64,000 nt of DNA, taken from NCBI GenBank assembly GCA_020849295.1, contig JADLGN010000027.1, positions 1 to 64,000 on the forward strand, in the 5' to 3' direction. A model generated the notes under the pieces. That model did not search any database, was not told the origin of the DNA, and was given only the letters and a program-made list of their open reading frames with translations. Shown here in pieces: positions 36,929-44,708 of the stretch (position 1 is its first letter; the number at the start of each line of letters is the position of its first letter). Source of the stretch: Bacteroidia bacterium. GTDB lineage: Bacteria; Bacteroidota; Bacteroidia; NS11-12g; UBA9320. The translations under genes were made by a program, and so were the position numbers.

Positions 36929-36959
36929 TTTGATTTTAAAAACAATGTTTTTATATTTG
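36929..36959 (+). promoter_or_regulatory. tRNA-Phe promoter
   Basis: TTTG at 36929-36932, a 19-base spacer, then TATATTTG at 36952-36959. This is an exact match to the Bacteroidota housekeeping consensus. Transcription should start near 36966, 9 bases before the tRNA 5' end. Confidence 0.85.
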
Positions 36960-36974
36960 CAGCCCCAAAAACGA

Positions 36975-37047
36975 GGTGCGGTAGCTCAGTTGGTAGAGCA
37001 AAGGACTGAAAATCCTTGTGTCGGCGGTTCGATCCCGCCCCACACCA
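36975..37047 (+). tRNA. tRNA-Phe (anticodon GAA)
   Basis: A 73-base cloverleaf without an encoded CCA. The acceptor 5' strand GGTGCGG pairs with CCACACC at 37040-37046, and the D arm is GCTC/GAGC. The anticodon stem AGGAC/GTCC-type region carries the loop CTGAAAA with anticodon GAA, and the T arm is GGCGG-TTCGATC-CCGCC. Position 5 pairs C with A at position 68, a mismatch in an otherwise perfect acceptor stem. A promoter lies 15 bases upstream and a strong terminator 7 bases downstream, so it is a single-tRNA transcript. Confidence 0.95.
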
Positions 37048-37054
37048 CAAATTT

Positions 37055-37088
37055 CCCGCTTATAAAAAACTTAGGCGGGTTTTTTTTT
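37055..37088 (+). terminator. intrinsic terminator of tRNA-Phe
   Basis: An 8-bp stem, CCCGCTTA / TAGGCGGG (one G-T pair), has a 9-base A-rich loop at 37055-37079 and is followed by nine Ts. It is classic in form and separates the tRNA from the GT2 gene. Confidence 0.88.
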
Positions 37089-37096
37089 AACTTATT

Positions 37097-38113
37097 ATGT
37101 TGCCTAAGGTTTCTATAGTAATTCTGAATTTTAATACTCAAAATTTTCTCGAAAAGTTTGTGCCTTATTTGAAAAAAACCAATTATGAGAATTTTGAAAT
37201 TATAGTTGCTGACAATGCTTCAACCGATAATTCTGTTGAGTTTTTATATGAAAACTATCCTGAAATAAAAGTTTTGGTTTTTGATGAAAATCTTGGATAT
37301 GCCGGTGGATATAACAGAGCTTTACAAAATTTGGATTCTGATTATTATGTATTAATAAATTCTGATGTTGAAGTTACTTTAGATTGGCTTGAACCATTGA
37401 TATTTCTTGCTCAAAGCGACAAAAATATTGCAGCAATTCAGCCAAAACTTCTTGATTATACTTCGCGAAATATGTTTGAATATGCTGGTGGGTCTGGCGG
37501 ATTTATTGATAAGTTCGGATATCCTTTATGCCGTGGACGCTGGTTTAACTATATTGAAAACGACACAAAACAATATAATGATGTAAGAGAAATTTTTTGG
37601 GCAAGCGGAGCCTGCTTTTTGATTAGAGCCGAACACTGGAAATTGTCAGGTGGCTTAGATGAAGATTTTTTTGCTCACATGGAAGAAATTGACCTTTGCT
37701 GGCGATTAAAAAATTTAGGTTATAAAATAATGGTTTGCCCACAGTCTGTTGTATATCATATTGGCGGAGGAACACTGCCTGTTGGCAATCCTCACAAAAC
37801 GTATTTAAACTTTAGAAACGGTTTGTTTTTATTATGTAAAAATCTGAATAGCAAAGTTCTATTTTCTACTTTATTTATACGTTTTATATTAGACGGTTTG
37901 GCTGCATTCAAGTTTTTAACTGAATTTAAATTTAGAGAAATTGCTGCAGTTTTAAGAGCTCATATTATTTTTTATGGTAAAATAAACTACTGGCTTAAAA
38001 AACGCGGAAACAACGGGAATAAACAAATAAGCCCTTATGGAATGTATAACAAGAGCATTGTTTTTAAGTTTTTTGTTTCAGGGAAAAGAAAATTTTCTCA
38101 AACCAATCTATAA
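37097..38113 (+). CDS. family 2 glycosyltransferase (rhamnosyltransferase-like)
   Basis: A GT-A fold enzyme of 338 residues. VSIVILNFNTQNFLEKFVPYL starts the nucleotide-binding half, with ADNASTDNS and GYAGGYNRALQ. The metal-binding DxD equivalent is in LINSDVEV. The acceptor half has FWASGACFLIRAEHW and DEDFFAHMEEIDLCWRLK (catalytic ED in the last block). A C-terminal amphipathic or membrane-associated region follows. It resembles WbbL-type rhamnosyltransferases, but the sugar cannot be specified. ATG at 37097 lies 9 bases after the tRNA terminator's T tract. The stop overlaps aroQ by 6 bases in convergent orientation. Confidence 0.88.
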   Translation: MLPKVSIVILNFNTQNFLEKFVPYLKKTNYENFEIIVADNASTDNSVEFLYENYPEIKVLVFDENLGYAGGYNRALQNLDSDYYVLINSDVEVTLDWLEPLIFLAQSDKNIAAIQPKLLDYTSRNMFEYAGGSGGFIDKFGYPLCRGRWFNYIENDTKQYNDVREIFWASGACFLIRAEHWKLSGGLDEDFFAHMEEIDLCWRLKNLGYKIMVCPQSVVYHIGGGTLPVGNPHKTYLNFRNGLFLLCKNLNSKVLFSTLFIRFILDGLAAFKFLTEFKFREIAAVLRAHIIFYGKINYWLKKRGNNGNKQISPYGMYNKSIVFKFFVSGKRKFSQTNL

Positions 38114-38530
38114 GCCTGATAAATATTCTAAAGCGAGCTTGTATCCATCAAGTCCTAATCCTGAAATATTTCCTATACATGCTCCGAGTAGTAAGTCTGT
38201 ATGGCGTTCCGTTTCGCGTTGGTAAATATTTGAAATATGTACTCCTATAACCTTACTTTTTACAGCTTTTACTGAATCTGCAATTGCTATACTTGTATGA
38301 CTATACGCACCGGCATTAATTACAATCCCATCTAAGGTATTTCCCCATTCATGAATTTTATTTATTATTTCGCCTTCAATATTGCTTTGAAAATAATAAA
38401 TCTCAGTTTGATTAAATTTTATTTTAAGTTCTTCAATATACTCATCAAAAGTAGTATTGCCATATATTTCAGGCTCTCTTTTTCCTGTAAGGTTGAGATT
38501 TGGACCATTTATTATTCCAAATTTTTTCAT
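38108..38530 (-). CDS. aroQ: type II 3-dehydroquinate dehydratase
   Basis: It dehydrates 3-dehydroquinate in the shikimate pathway. GIINGPNLNLTGKREPEIYG has the catalytic Arg and Tyr, INAGAYSHTS the Asn-Gly-Ala-His block (Ala replaces the common Pro), and HISNIYQRETER keeps His, Ser and both Arg ligands although Glu replaces the usual Phe. GLGLDGYKLAL ends the helix. The length of 140 is normal for the dodecameric type II enzyme. aroE lies about 800 bases away on the other strand, so two shikimate steps are clustered but not co-transcribed. ATG at 38530 is followed directly by the first strand. Confidence 0.92.
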   Translation of the reverse strand: MKKFGIINGPNLNLTGKREPEIYGNTTFDEYIEELKIKFNQTEIYYFQSNIEGEIINKIHEWGNTLDGIVINAGAYSHTSIAIADSVKAVKSKVIGVHISNIYQRETERHTDLLLGACIGNISGLGLDGYKLALEYLSGL

Positions 38531-38616
38531 TGTTCAAATATTTATACTTTTTTTAACTTAATCAAATAATTGCTATTTATAATTATTTGAAAAACTTCAC
38601 TAAATAATAACTTCAT

Positions 38617-38624
38617 TATTTTTG
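38617..38624 (+). promoter_or_regulatory. putative -7 element before the outer-membrane barrel gene
   Basis: TATTTTTG matches TAnnTTTG and ends 12 bases before the ATG at 38637. The TTG at 38622, which would extend the reading frame, is part of it, so the ATG is preferred. No -33 element at the normal distance is seen. Confidence 0.4.
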
Positions 38625-38636
38625 CAAAATAAATAT

Positions 38637-39323
38637 ATGGTTTTCAGGCTCATTTTTATATTATGTCTTTCATTAATTAGCCACAATTCATATTCTACAT
38701 TTATTGATTCAGTCAAATACTATTTAAAAAATTATAAACCCCAGTACAATGGCGGATTATCTTCTCGCAATACATTTATTGGCGATACAAAAAATAAAGT
38801 TGCAGGAATTTCGGCAGGTGCAGAATATGGGAATAAAATAGGTTTTTCGGCAGGCATATACTGGTTATCGGTACCGATAAATAAAATTGCGATATATAAT
38901 TCATTTCAGCCCGATGAGTATAAGCAAAGAGAAATATCAAATTTTTGGTATTTTGGTTTGCAGTCGTATTATAAATTTTATAAGGTTGATAAATGGACAT
39001 TAAATATTCCTTTGAGAATTGGCATTGGTGCTGCAAATACAAGAAATTATGATATTTCTCCTCAAAATAAATTTTTAAGCAAATCAAACACAGCAATTTT
39101 TCCGATAGAAAGTGGATTAAATTTTCTATATTCTGCTACTTGGTGGATAGGAGTAAGTGGTGGTTTAGGGAGCAGAATTGTTTTGGGAAATAATACATCT
39201 ACTCGTTTTAGTGGAACTTATTATACTTTTGGCACTGTGTTTTTCTTTAGTAATATTTATAAGAAATTGCCTGAAGAGTTTAGAAAAAAAATTGAAGATT
39301 ATAAAGATAACATAATCAAATGA
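38637..39323 (+). CDS. predicted outer-membrane beta-barrel protein, unknown function
   Basis: A 228-residue protein with a signal peptide (VFRLIFILCLSLISHNSYS). The body is made of alternating strands with aromatic girdles: KVAGISAGAEYGNKIGFSAGIYWL, FWYFGLQSYYKFY, WTLNIPLRIGIGAA and TWWIGVSGGLGSRIVLG. It ends YYTFGTVFFFSNIYKKL plus a charged tail. The layout suggests an 8-12-strand barrel of the outer-membrane protein type seen as lone genes in Bacteroidota; no specific family is recognised. Its TGA overlaps the ATG of aroE by 4 bases, so the two are translated from one message. Confidence 0.6.
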   Translation: MVFRLIFILCLSLISHNSYSTFIDSVKYYLKNYKPQYNGGLSSRNTFIGDTKNKVAGISAGAEYGNKIGFSAGIYWLSVPINKIAIYNSFQPDEYKQREISNFWYFGLQSYYKFYKVDKWTLNIPLRIGIGAANTRNYDISPQNKFLSKSNTAIFPIESGLNFLYSATWWIGVSGGLGSRIVLGNNTSTRFSGTYYTFGTVFFFSNIYKKLPEEFRKKIEDYKDNIIK

Positions 39324-40048
39324 AAACTTTTGGTTTAATTGGGTTACGTTTATCTCATTCTTTTTCTAAAAGATATTTTGAAGAAAAATTTAAATCGTTA
39401 AATTTAGAAAATCATTTTTACAATCTCTATGAATTAGAAAACATAAATGAAATTTTAACTTTAAAAAACAAAAATTTGGTAGGGCTAAATGTAACTATTC
39501 CTTACAAAGAAACAGTTATACATTTTTTAGATGATATAAGTAATGAAGCCAAACTAATAGGAGCAGTAAATACAATAAAATGCGATAGAAACCAATGGAA
39601 AGGATATAATACAGACTATTTTGGGATAATAAGTACTTTAAGCAAATTTGAAAAGGAAAAAATAAATGGCTGCCTCGTACTTGGTACAGGCGGTACTTCT
39701 AAAACAGTTTGTTTTGTGCTTAATCAATTGAATATATTTTATAAGTGCGTATCCAGAGATAAAACCGGTAATGAAATTATCAATTACAATCAAATTGACA
39801 GAGATTTGCTGAATAACTATAATTTAATTGTTAATACTACACCTTTGGGAATGTTTCCTCATCCATATAATTGCCCCGAAATACCATATCATCTGCTCAA
39901 TGATAAAAACATTTTAGTTGATATGATTTACAACCCTACACAAACCTTATTTATGAAAAAAGGTGAAGAAAAAGGCTGTATTACCTTAAATGGACTTAAT
40001 GCACTTTATATACAAGCAGAAGAAAGCTGGAAAATATGGAATAGTTAA
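39320..40048 (+). CDS. aroE: shikimate dehydrogenase
   Basis: It reduces 3-dehydroshikimate with NADPH. GLIGLRLSHSFSKRYF binds the substrate, and GLNVTIPYKETV holds the catalytic Lys. GAVNTIK and KGYNTDYFG carry the catalytic Asp, and LVLGTGGTSKTVCF is the NADPH Rossmann motif. The protein closes with VNTTPLGMFP and LNGLNALYIQAEESWKIW. At 242 residues it is slightly short but complete. The ATG at 39320 overlaps the preceding barrel gene stop by 4 bases. It converges with aspS. Confidence 0.93.
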   Translation: MKTFGLIGLRLSHSFSKRYFEEKFKSLNLENHFYNLYELENINEILTLKNKNLVGLNVTIPYKETVIHFLDDISNEAKLIGAVNTIKCDRNQWKGYNTDYFGIISTLSKFEKEKINGCLVLGTGGTSKTVCFVLNQLNIFYKCVSRDKTGNEIINYNQIDRDLLNNYNLIVNTTPLGMFPHPYNCPEIPYHLLNDKNILVDMIYNPTQTLFMKKGEEKGCITLNGLNALYIQAEESWKIWNS

Positions 40049-40064
40049 AAAAAACTAACTTATT

Positions 40065-41801
40065 TTATTTAATCCCAAGTTCCTTTTTTTGCTCTGTACT
40101 TATTTCTGAAGGTGCATCAATCATTACATCTCTTCCGTTATTGTTTTTTGGAAATGCAATAAAATCGCGTATAGTTTCTGAGCCTCCAAAAAGTGAACAT
40201 AACCTATCGAACCCAAATGCTATTCCTCCGTGTGGTGGAGCTCCATATTCAAAGGCATTCATCAAAAAACCAAACTGGTATTGTGCTTGTTCTTCTGTAA
40301 AACCAAGCAATGAAAACATTTGTTGTTGTAAAAATCTATCGTGTATTCTTATACTTCCTCCACCTATTTCAACACCATTAATTACCAAATCATAAGCATT
40401 TGCCCTTATTTTTCCCGGGTTTGTTTTCAAAAGTTCAATATCCTCTATTTTGGGCGATGTAAAAGGATGGTGCATTGCATGCCACCGGTTTGAATCTTCA
40501 TCAAACTCAAGTAATGGAAAATCTGTAACCCATAATGGAACAAATTTTTCAGGATTTCTAAGTCCCAGCATTTTTGCAACTTCAAGCCTGAGTTCGTTCA
40601 TTTGTTTTCTAGTTATATTCAAATCTCCGCTAAGTACAAGAATCAAATCATTCTTTTCACTATTACATTCTTTTACCCACAACTTAAGTGCTTCTTCGTT
40701 ATAAAACTTATCAACTGAAGATTTTAATGTTCCATCTTCATTCACTCTGCAATATATTAATCCTTTAGCTCCTATTTGCGGACGTTTAACATATTCGGTA
40801 AGTTCATCTAATTGCTTTCTTGTATAATTTGAAGCACCTTTTACGTTTATGGCAATTATTGTTTCTGCATCATCAAAAATATTAAAACCAAAACCTCGAG
40901 CTACATTATCTAAGTAAACAAATTTCATTTCAAAACGCATATCAGGCTTATCGCTACCATAGTTCTTCATTGCATCTTCATAAGTTATCCTTATAAATTT
41001 TTCAAAACTCAAATTTTTTACATTTTTAAAAATATTCTTAATCATACCTTCAAATGTGTTAAGAATATCTTCTTGTTCAACAAAGCTCATTTCACAGTCT
41101 ATCTGTGTAAACTCAGGCTGTCTGTCGGCTCTTAAGTCCTCATCTCTAAAACATTTTACAATTTGATAATATCTGTCAAATCCGCTTACCATAAGCAATT
41201 GCTTAAATGTTTGAGGGCTTTGAGGTAAAGCATACCACTCCCCTTGATTTAATCTTGAAGGTACAATAAAATCTCTTGCTCCTTCAGGGGTAGATTTAAT
41301 AAGAACCGGCGTTTCTATTTCGATAAAATTTTGTGAGTCGAGGTATTGTCTTGCAAATTTTGAAATGGTATGTCTAAGTTCCAGATTTTTGCGAACAATT
41401 TCTCTTCTTAAATCAATATATCTGTATTTCATCCTCAGCTCGTCTCCGCCATCTGTTTCGTTTTCTATAGTAAAAGGAGGAGTTTTTGATTGATTAAGTA
41501 CATTTATTTCATTTACAATTACTTCAATATCCCCGGTTAGCAGTTTTTCATTTTTTGAAGTTCGTTCAGCAACTATTCCCTTTATTTGTAAAACATATTC
41601 TCGCCCTAGTTTTTTGGCTGCTTCAAAAATTTCTTTATTTCTATTCTGGTCAAACGAAAGTTGAGTAATTCCATATCGGTCTCTTAAATCAATAAATCCA
41701 ATAGTTCCTATATCGCGAAATCGCTGTAGCCATCCACATAGTACAACTTCTTTACCTGTGTCTGTAATTCTCAACTCGCCACATGTATTTGTTCTGAGCA
41801 T
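40065..41801 (-). CDS. aspS: aspartyl-tRNA synthetase
   Basis: A class II synthetase. The N-terminal OB fold (about 1-105) reads [21 protein letters not shown] and [18 protein letters not shown]. Motif 2 is [22 protein letters not shown] (split by the conserved FRDED), and the bacterial GAD insertion domain spans about 290-400. Motif 3 is [14 protein letters not shown]. The 578-residue length from ATG at 41801 fits. The longer frame from 41855 is rejected because an exact -7 element lies inside it. Whether it is discriminating or also charges tRNA-Asn cannot be read directly. Confidence 0.96.
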   Translation of the reverse strand: MLRTNTCGELRITDTGKEVVLCGWLQRFRDIGTIGFIDLRDRYGITQLSFDQNRNKEIFEAAKKLGREYVLQIKGIVAERTSKNEKLLTGDIEVIVNEINVLNQSKTPPFTIENETDGGDELRMKYRYIDLRREIVRKNLELRHTISKFARQYLDSQNFIEIETPVLIKSTPEGARDFIVPSRLNQGEWYALPQSPQTFKQLLMVSGFDRYYQIVKCFRDEDLRADRQPEFTQIDCEMSFVEQEDILNTFEGMIKNIFKNVKNLSFEKFIRITYEDAMKNYGSDKPDMRFEMKFVYLDNVARGFGFNIFDDAETIIAINVKGASNYTRKQLDELTEYVKRPQIGAKGLIYCRVNEDGTLKSSVDKFYNEEALKLWVKECNSEKNDLILVLSGDLNITRKQMNELRLEVAKMLGLRNPEKFVPLWVTDFPLLEFDEDSNRWHAMHHPFTSPKIEDIELLKTNPGKIRANAYDLVINGVEIGGGSIRIHDRFLQQQMFSLLGFTEEQAQYQFGFLMNAFEYGAPPHGGIAFGFDRLCSLFGGSETIRDFIAFPKNNNGRDVMIDAPSEISTEQKKELGIK

Positions 41802-41811
41802 ATTTTTGCTG

Positions 41812-41819
41812 CAAATATA
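41812..41819 (-). promoter_or_regulatory. putative -7 element of aspS
   Basis: The minus strand reads TATATTTG, an exact TAnnTTTG match, ending 10 bases before the aspS ATG. No TTG lies at the normal upstream spacing. It argues against the longer aspS start at 41855. Confidence 0.4.
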
Positions 41820-42024
41820 GATATTTTGTAAATTAGACTTTAATATCTTCAGCAATCTCTAAGCATTCTTTGTCAACCAATAGAATACAAATAAATATCC
41901 AAAATTTATTACAACTATTTTAAAAAATAATTATTGAAGATTAGTTTATTAAAAATTCATTTAATATATTAGTAGAAATAATTTGAATTTTTTATTATTT
42001 TCGAATTAATAAATACAATATTAT

Positions 42025-42831
42025 ATGGATTATAAATTTACTAAAATTTTACTTGCCTACGACGATTCTCCCGCATCGTTAGTAGCATTAGACAAAGCAT
42101 TAAAAACATGCAGAGCATTTAGAACCGACTTGTATGTAGTTTATGTAAAAGGTAAGAATTCAAACAATAATTATTCTGCCGAATTACAGGAAAAAGCTAC
42201 TCCCTTTGGTGTTAAAATTCATTACATCGAAAAGCAGGGAAACGTAAGTCGCGAAATTTCTCATCTGGAAAAGGAAATGAAAGCTGATTTGATTTTAATG
42301 GGATCCCATGGTGTAAATGGATTTCAGCCATTTTGGGCAGGCAGTAATACTCTACGAGTAGTTGGTGCATCAAATTGTCCGGTAATAAGTGTTCAGGAAT
42401 CAGCAATCAATTCTGATTTTTCACATATCATCTTACCTCTTGACGATAGTGATGATACACGCCAAAAAGTACCTTACTCTTTAATTATGGCAAAGGCTTT
42501 TAAATCTACTGTTCACATAGTTTCTCTTACAAAAACTAAAAATGAAGATGTACATAAAAAACTAAATATTTATGCCAGACAAGTTCAGGATTATCTTGAT
42601 GAAAAAGAAATTAATCATACTTACGAATTGAGACAAGCCAATAATTTGCCTCAGGCATGTATTGATTTTGCAAAAGAAAAAAAAGGTGGGTTAATATTGA
42701 TGATGTCAGAAACAGTATTGCTTAATTGGTTTATGGGCACAGGTGCTCAGCAACTCATTAATCATTCGCCGATACCGGTAATGGCTATACATACCCGCGA
42801 TTTGATGTTAACAGGGGCTTCTGGATATTAG
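42025..42831 (+). CDS. tandem universal stress protein
   Basis: Two Usp domains of about 130 residues each. The first starts FTKILLAYDDSPASLVALDKAL and has the ATP-binding loop MGSHGVNGFQPFWAGSNTLRVV. The second starts FSHIILPLDDSDDTRQKVP and ends MMSETVLLNWFMGTGAQQLI with SPIPVMAIH, where the G-2x-G-9x-G loop is degenerate. Only the first half therefore looks able to bind ATP. It probably acts in general stress adaptation. The stop overlaps the convergent SDR gene by 4 bases. Confidence 0.88.
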   Translation: MDYKFTKILLAYDDSPASLVALDKALKTCRAFRTDLYVVYVKGKNSNNNYSAELQEKATPFGVKIHYIEKQGNVSREISHLEKEMKADLILMGSHGVNGFQPFWAGSNTLRVVGASNCPVISVQESAINSDFSHIILPLDDSDDTRQKVPYSLIMAKAFKSTVHIVSLTKTKNEDVHKKLNIYARQVQDYLDEKEINHTYELRQANNLPQACIDFAKEKKGGLILMMSETVLLNWFMGTGAQQLINHSPIPVMAIHTRDLMLTGASGY

Positions 42832-43598
42832 TCTATTTTTTTTATTATAATTCCTGCTGCCGGTTGTGCTTTGGGCATAATAACTATTTCGTTTATATTT
42901 ACATGCTCAGGTCTTGTAATGCTCCAAAGCACAGCTTCTGCAATATCTTCAGCCACAAGGTTTTCAAATCCCTCATATACTTTTGATGCTTTTGCATTAT
43001 CTCCTTTAAATCTTACAAGTGAAAATTCTGTTTCTACTGCACCAGGGTATATCCCTGTTACTTTTATATTTTTTTCTGCAAGTTCTCTTCTCATAGCTTT
43101 GGTAAGTGCGTCAACAGCAAATTTTGAAGCACAATATACATTCCCATAAGGATAAACTTCTTTGCCGGCAATACTTACAATATTTATTATATGACCTGAT
43201 TGACTTTCTTGCATTAGCTGTATAGTGTTTTTTGTAACATACAACAAACCTTTTACATTAGTATCCAACATTTTTTCCCAGTCATCAATTTCACCTTTGT
43301 CAATAGAGCTTAATCCCGATGCAAGTCCTGCATTATTTATTAATACATCAATTTTTTTCCACCTTTGAGGTAAAGACTCAAAAAAATGATTAACTTCATC
43401 CAGTTTTCTTATATCAAAAGATTCAAAATAAATTTCTACTCCTTTATTTTTTAATAATTTTTTGAGTTCTGCAAGCCTATCAGTTCTTCTACCACAAATA
43501 ATCAAATCAAAACCATGATTTGCCAACATTATTGCTGTAGCTTTACCAATTCCTGAAGTTGCACCTGTAACAAGTGCTGTTTTATTTAATGATTTCAA
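42828..43598 (-). CDS. short-chain dehydrogenase/reductase
   Basis: A classical SDR of 256 residues. The cofactor motif TGATSGIGKATA is at about 10-21, with an Arg pair (CGRRTDRL) that suits NADP(H). NNAGLASGL follows, and the catalytic Ser-Tyr-Lys is in IVSIAGKEVYPYGNVYCASK. The C-terminus has GAVETEFSLVRFKGD and an ITRPEHVNINEIVIMP strand, typical of the YdfG/serine 3-dehydrogenase subgroup acting on 3-hydroxy acids. The start is TTG at 43598. The substrate is inferred only at subgroup level. Confidence 0.9.
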   Translation of the reverse strand: MKSLNKTALVTGATSGIGKATAIMLANHGFDLIICGRRTDRLAELKKLLKNKGVEIYFESFDIRKLDEVNHFFESLPQRWKKIDVLINNAGLASGLSSIDKGEIDDWEKMLDTNVKGLLYVTKNTIQLMQESQSGHIINIVSIAGKEVYPYGNVYCASKFAVDALTKAMRRELAEKNIKVTGIYPGAVETEFSLVRFKGDNAKASKVYEGFENLVAEDIAEAVLWSITRPEHVNINEIVIMPKAQPAAGIIIKKID

Positions 43599-43675
43599 TA
43601 TTATTATTTTTTTTAATGCGAAATTAAAAACTTAAAATTGCAAAACTATTTTTCATAAATAATTAATTTACTATT

Positions 43676-44602
43676 TTGAAAAACATTAGCACTGAGAGCA
43701 AACTTACAATACTTGGATGTGGCGCTGCTGTACCATCTCTAATCCGTTATAATACCGCCCAAATTCTTGAAATGGATGATAAAATATTTCTGATAGATTG
43801 TGGTGAAGGAACTCAATGGCAATTGATAAAATACAAAATCAGTGTATATAAAATTGATGTGATATTTATTAGTCATCTACATGGCGACCATTTTCTTGGT
43901 TTGCCTGGTTTATTAAATACTCTGTCGTTATATGGAAGGAAGGAAAAACTTACTGTATTTGGTCCAAAGGGTTTAAAAAAAATCATTTCTACTAGTATTA
44001 ATATTATCCCTGGATTTCCTACTTACGAACTTGTAATTATAGAAATTTCGGGCAATAAAAAACGCAATATTTATAAAACAGAAAATATACAGGTTTCATC
44101 ATTTCCGCTTCAACATGGAATTATGTGTTTTGGTTATCATTTTGAATATAAGGTTTCTTTAATAAATATAATAAAAGACAAGTTTGAAAAAAGCAGATTG
44201 CCTCTTCAGGCAGCACAAAGTTTTAAATTGGGTAAAAATTTTAACATAGAAAACAAAGTTTATAATTTTAAAGAATATACAATTTTCAAAAAAATAAGGC
44301 ATACCTATACATATATTACAGATACTTTGTTTTTGCCCGAAATTTCAACTTTTTTCAAAAACACTAAATTACTTTACCACGAATCAACTTACATGAATAA
44401 TCTATTAGACAAAGCAAAAATGACCTATCACAGCACATGTGTTCAAGCTGCTGAATTTGCCAAATTATGTAATGCTGAGTTGCTAATTTTAGGGCATTTT
44501 TCATCAAGATATAACGAAACAGAAGATATGCTTGCCGAAGCGAGAACTATTTACGAAAAAACAGATGTTGCCGAAGATGGCAAAGTGTTTTATATAAAAT
44601 AA
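43676..44602 (+). CDS. rnz: ribonuclease Z
   Basis: This zinc endonuclease trims the 3' trailer of tRNA precursors. LTILGCGAAVPS and YNTAQILEMDDKIFLIDCGEGTQ open the fold. FISHLHGDHFLGLPGLL is the HxHxDH metal motif, LQHGIMCFGY gives another His, and LYHESTYM leads to TYHSTCVQAAEFAK and LILGHFSSRY, which complete the site. The 308-residue length fits the short form. The start is TTG at 43676; no ATG precedes the first strand. It matters for tRNAs such as tRNA-Phe here that lack an encoded CCA. Confidence 0.92.
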   Translation: MKNISTESKLTILGCGAAVPSLIRYNTAQILEMDDKIFLIDCGEGTQWQLIKYKISVYKIDVIFISHLHGDHFLGLPGLLNTLSLYGRKEKLTVFGPKGLKKIISTSINIIPGFPTYELVIIEISGNKKRNIYKTENIQVSSFPLQHGIMCFGYHFEYKVSLINIIKDKFEKSRLPLQAAQSFKLGKNFNIENKVYNFKEYTIFKKIRHTYTYITDTLFLPEISTFFKNTKLLYHESTYMNNLLDKAKMTYHSTCVQAAEFAKLCNAELLILGHFSSRYNETEDMLAEARTIYEKTDVAEDGKVFYIK

Positions 44603-44657
44603 ACTATTATCCACATTCGTTTTTAAAAAGGTTTTTAATTAAAATTTTTCAATTAGT

Positions 44658-44665
44658 TATATTTG
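44658..44665 (+). promoter_or_regulatory. putative -7 element of ftsK-lolA
   Basis: TATATTTG matches TAnnTTTG exactly. It lies about 43 bases before the ftsK ATG. A TTG at the normal upstream distance is not seen, so confidence is moderate. Confidence 0.4.
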
Positions 44666-44708
44666 GAATCTTACACGAAATTTTACTTCGTATTATAAAA
44701 AGTAAGTG

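Noticed and set aside
36930-37118. 62-residue plus-strand open frame
   Set aside because: It is a translation of the tRNA-Phe and its terminator (the AQLVEQRTENPCVGGSIPP signature) and not a protein gene.
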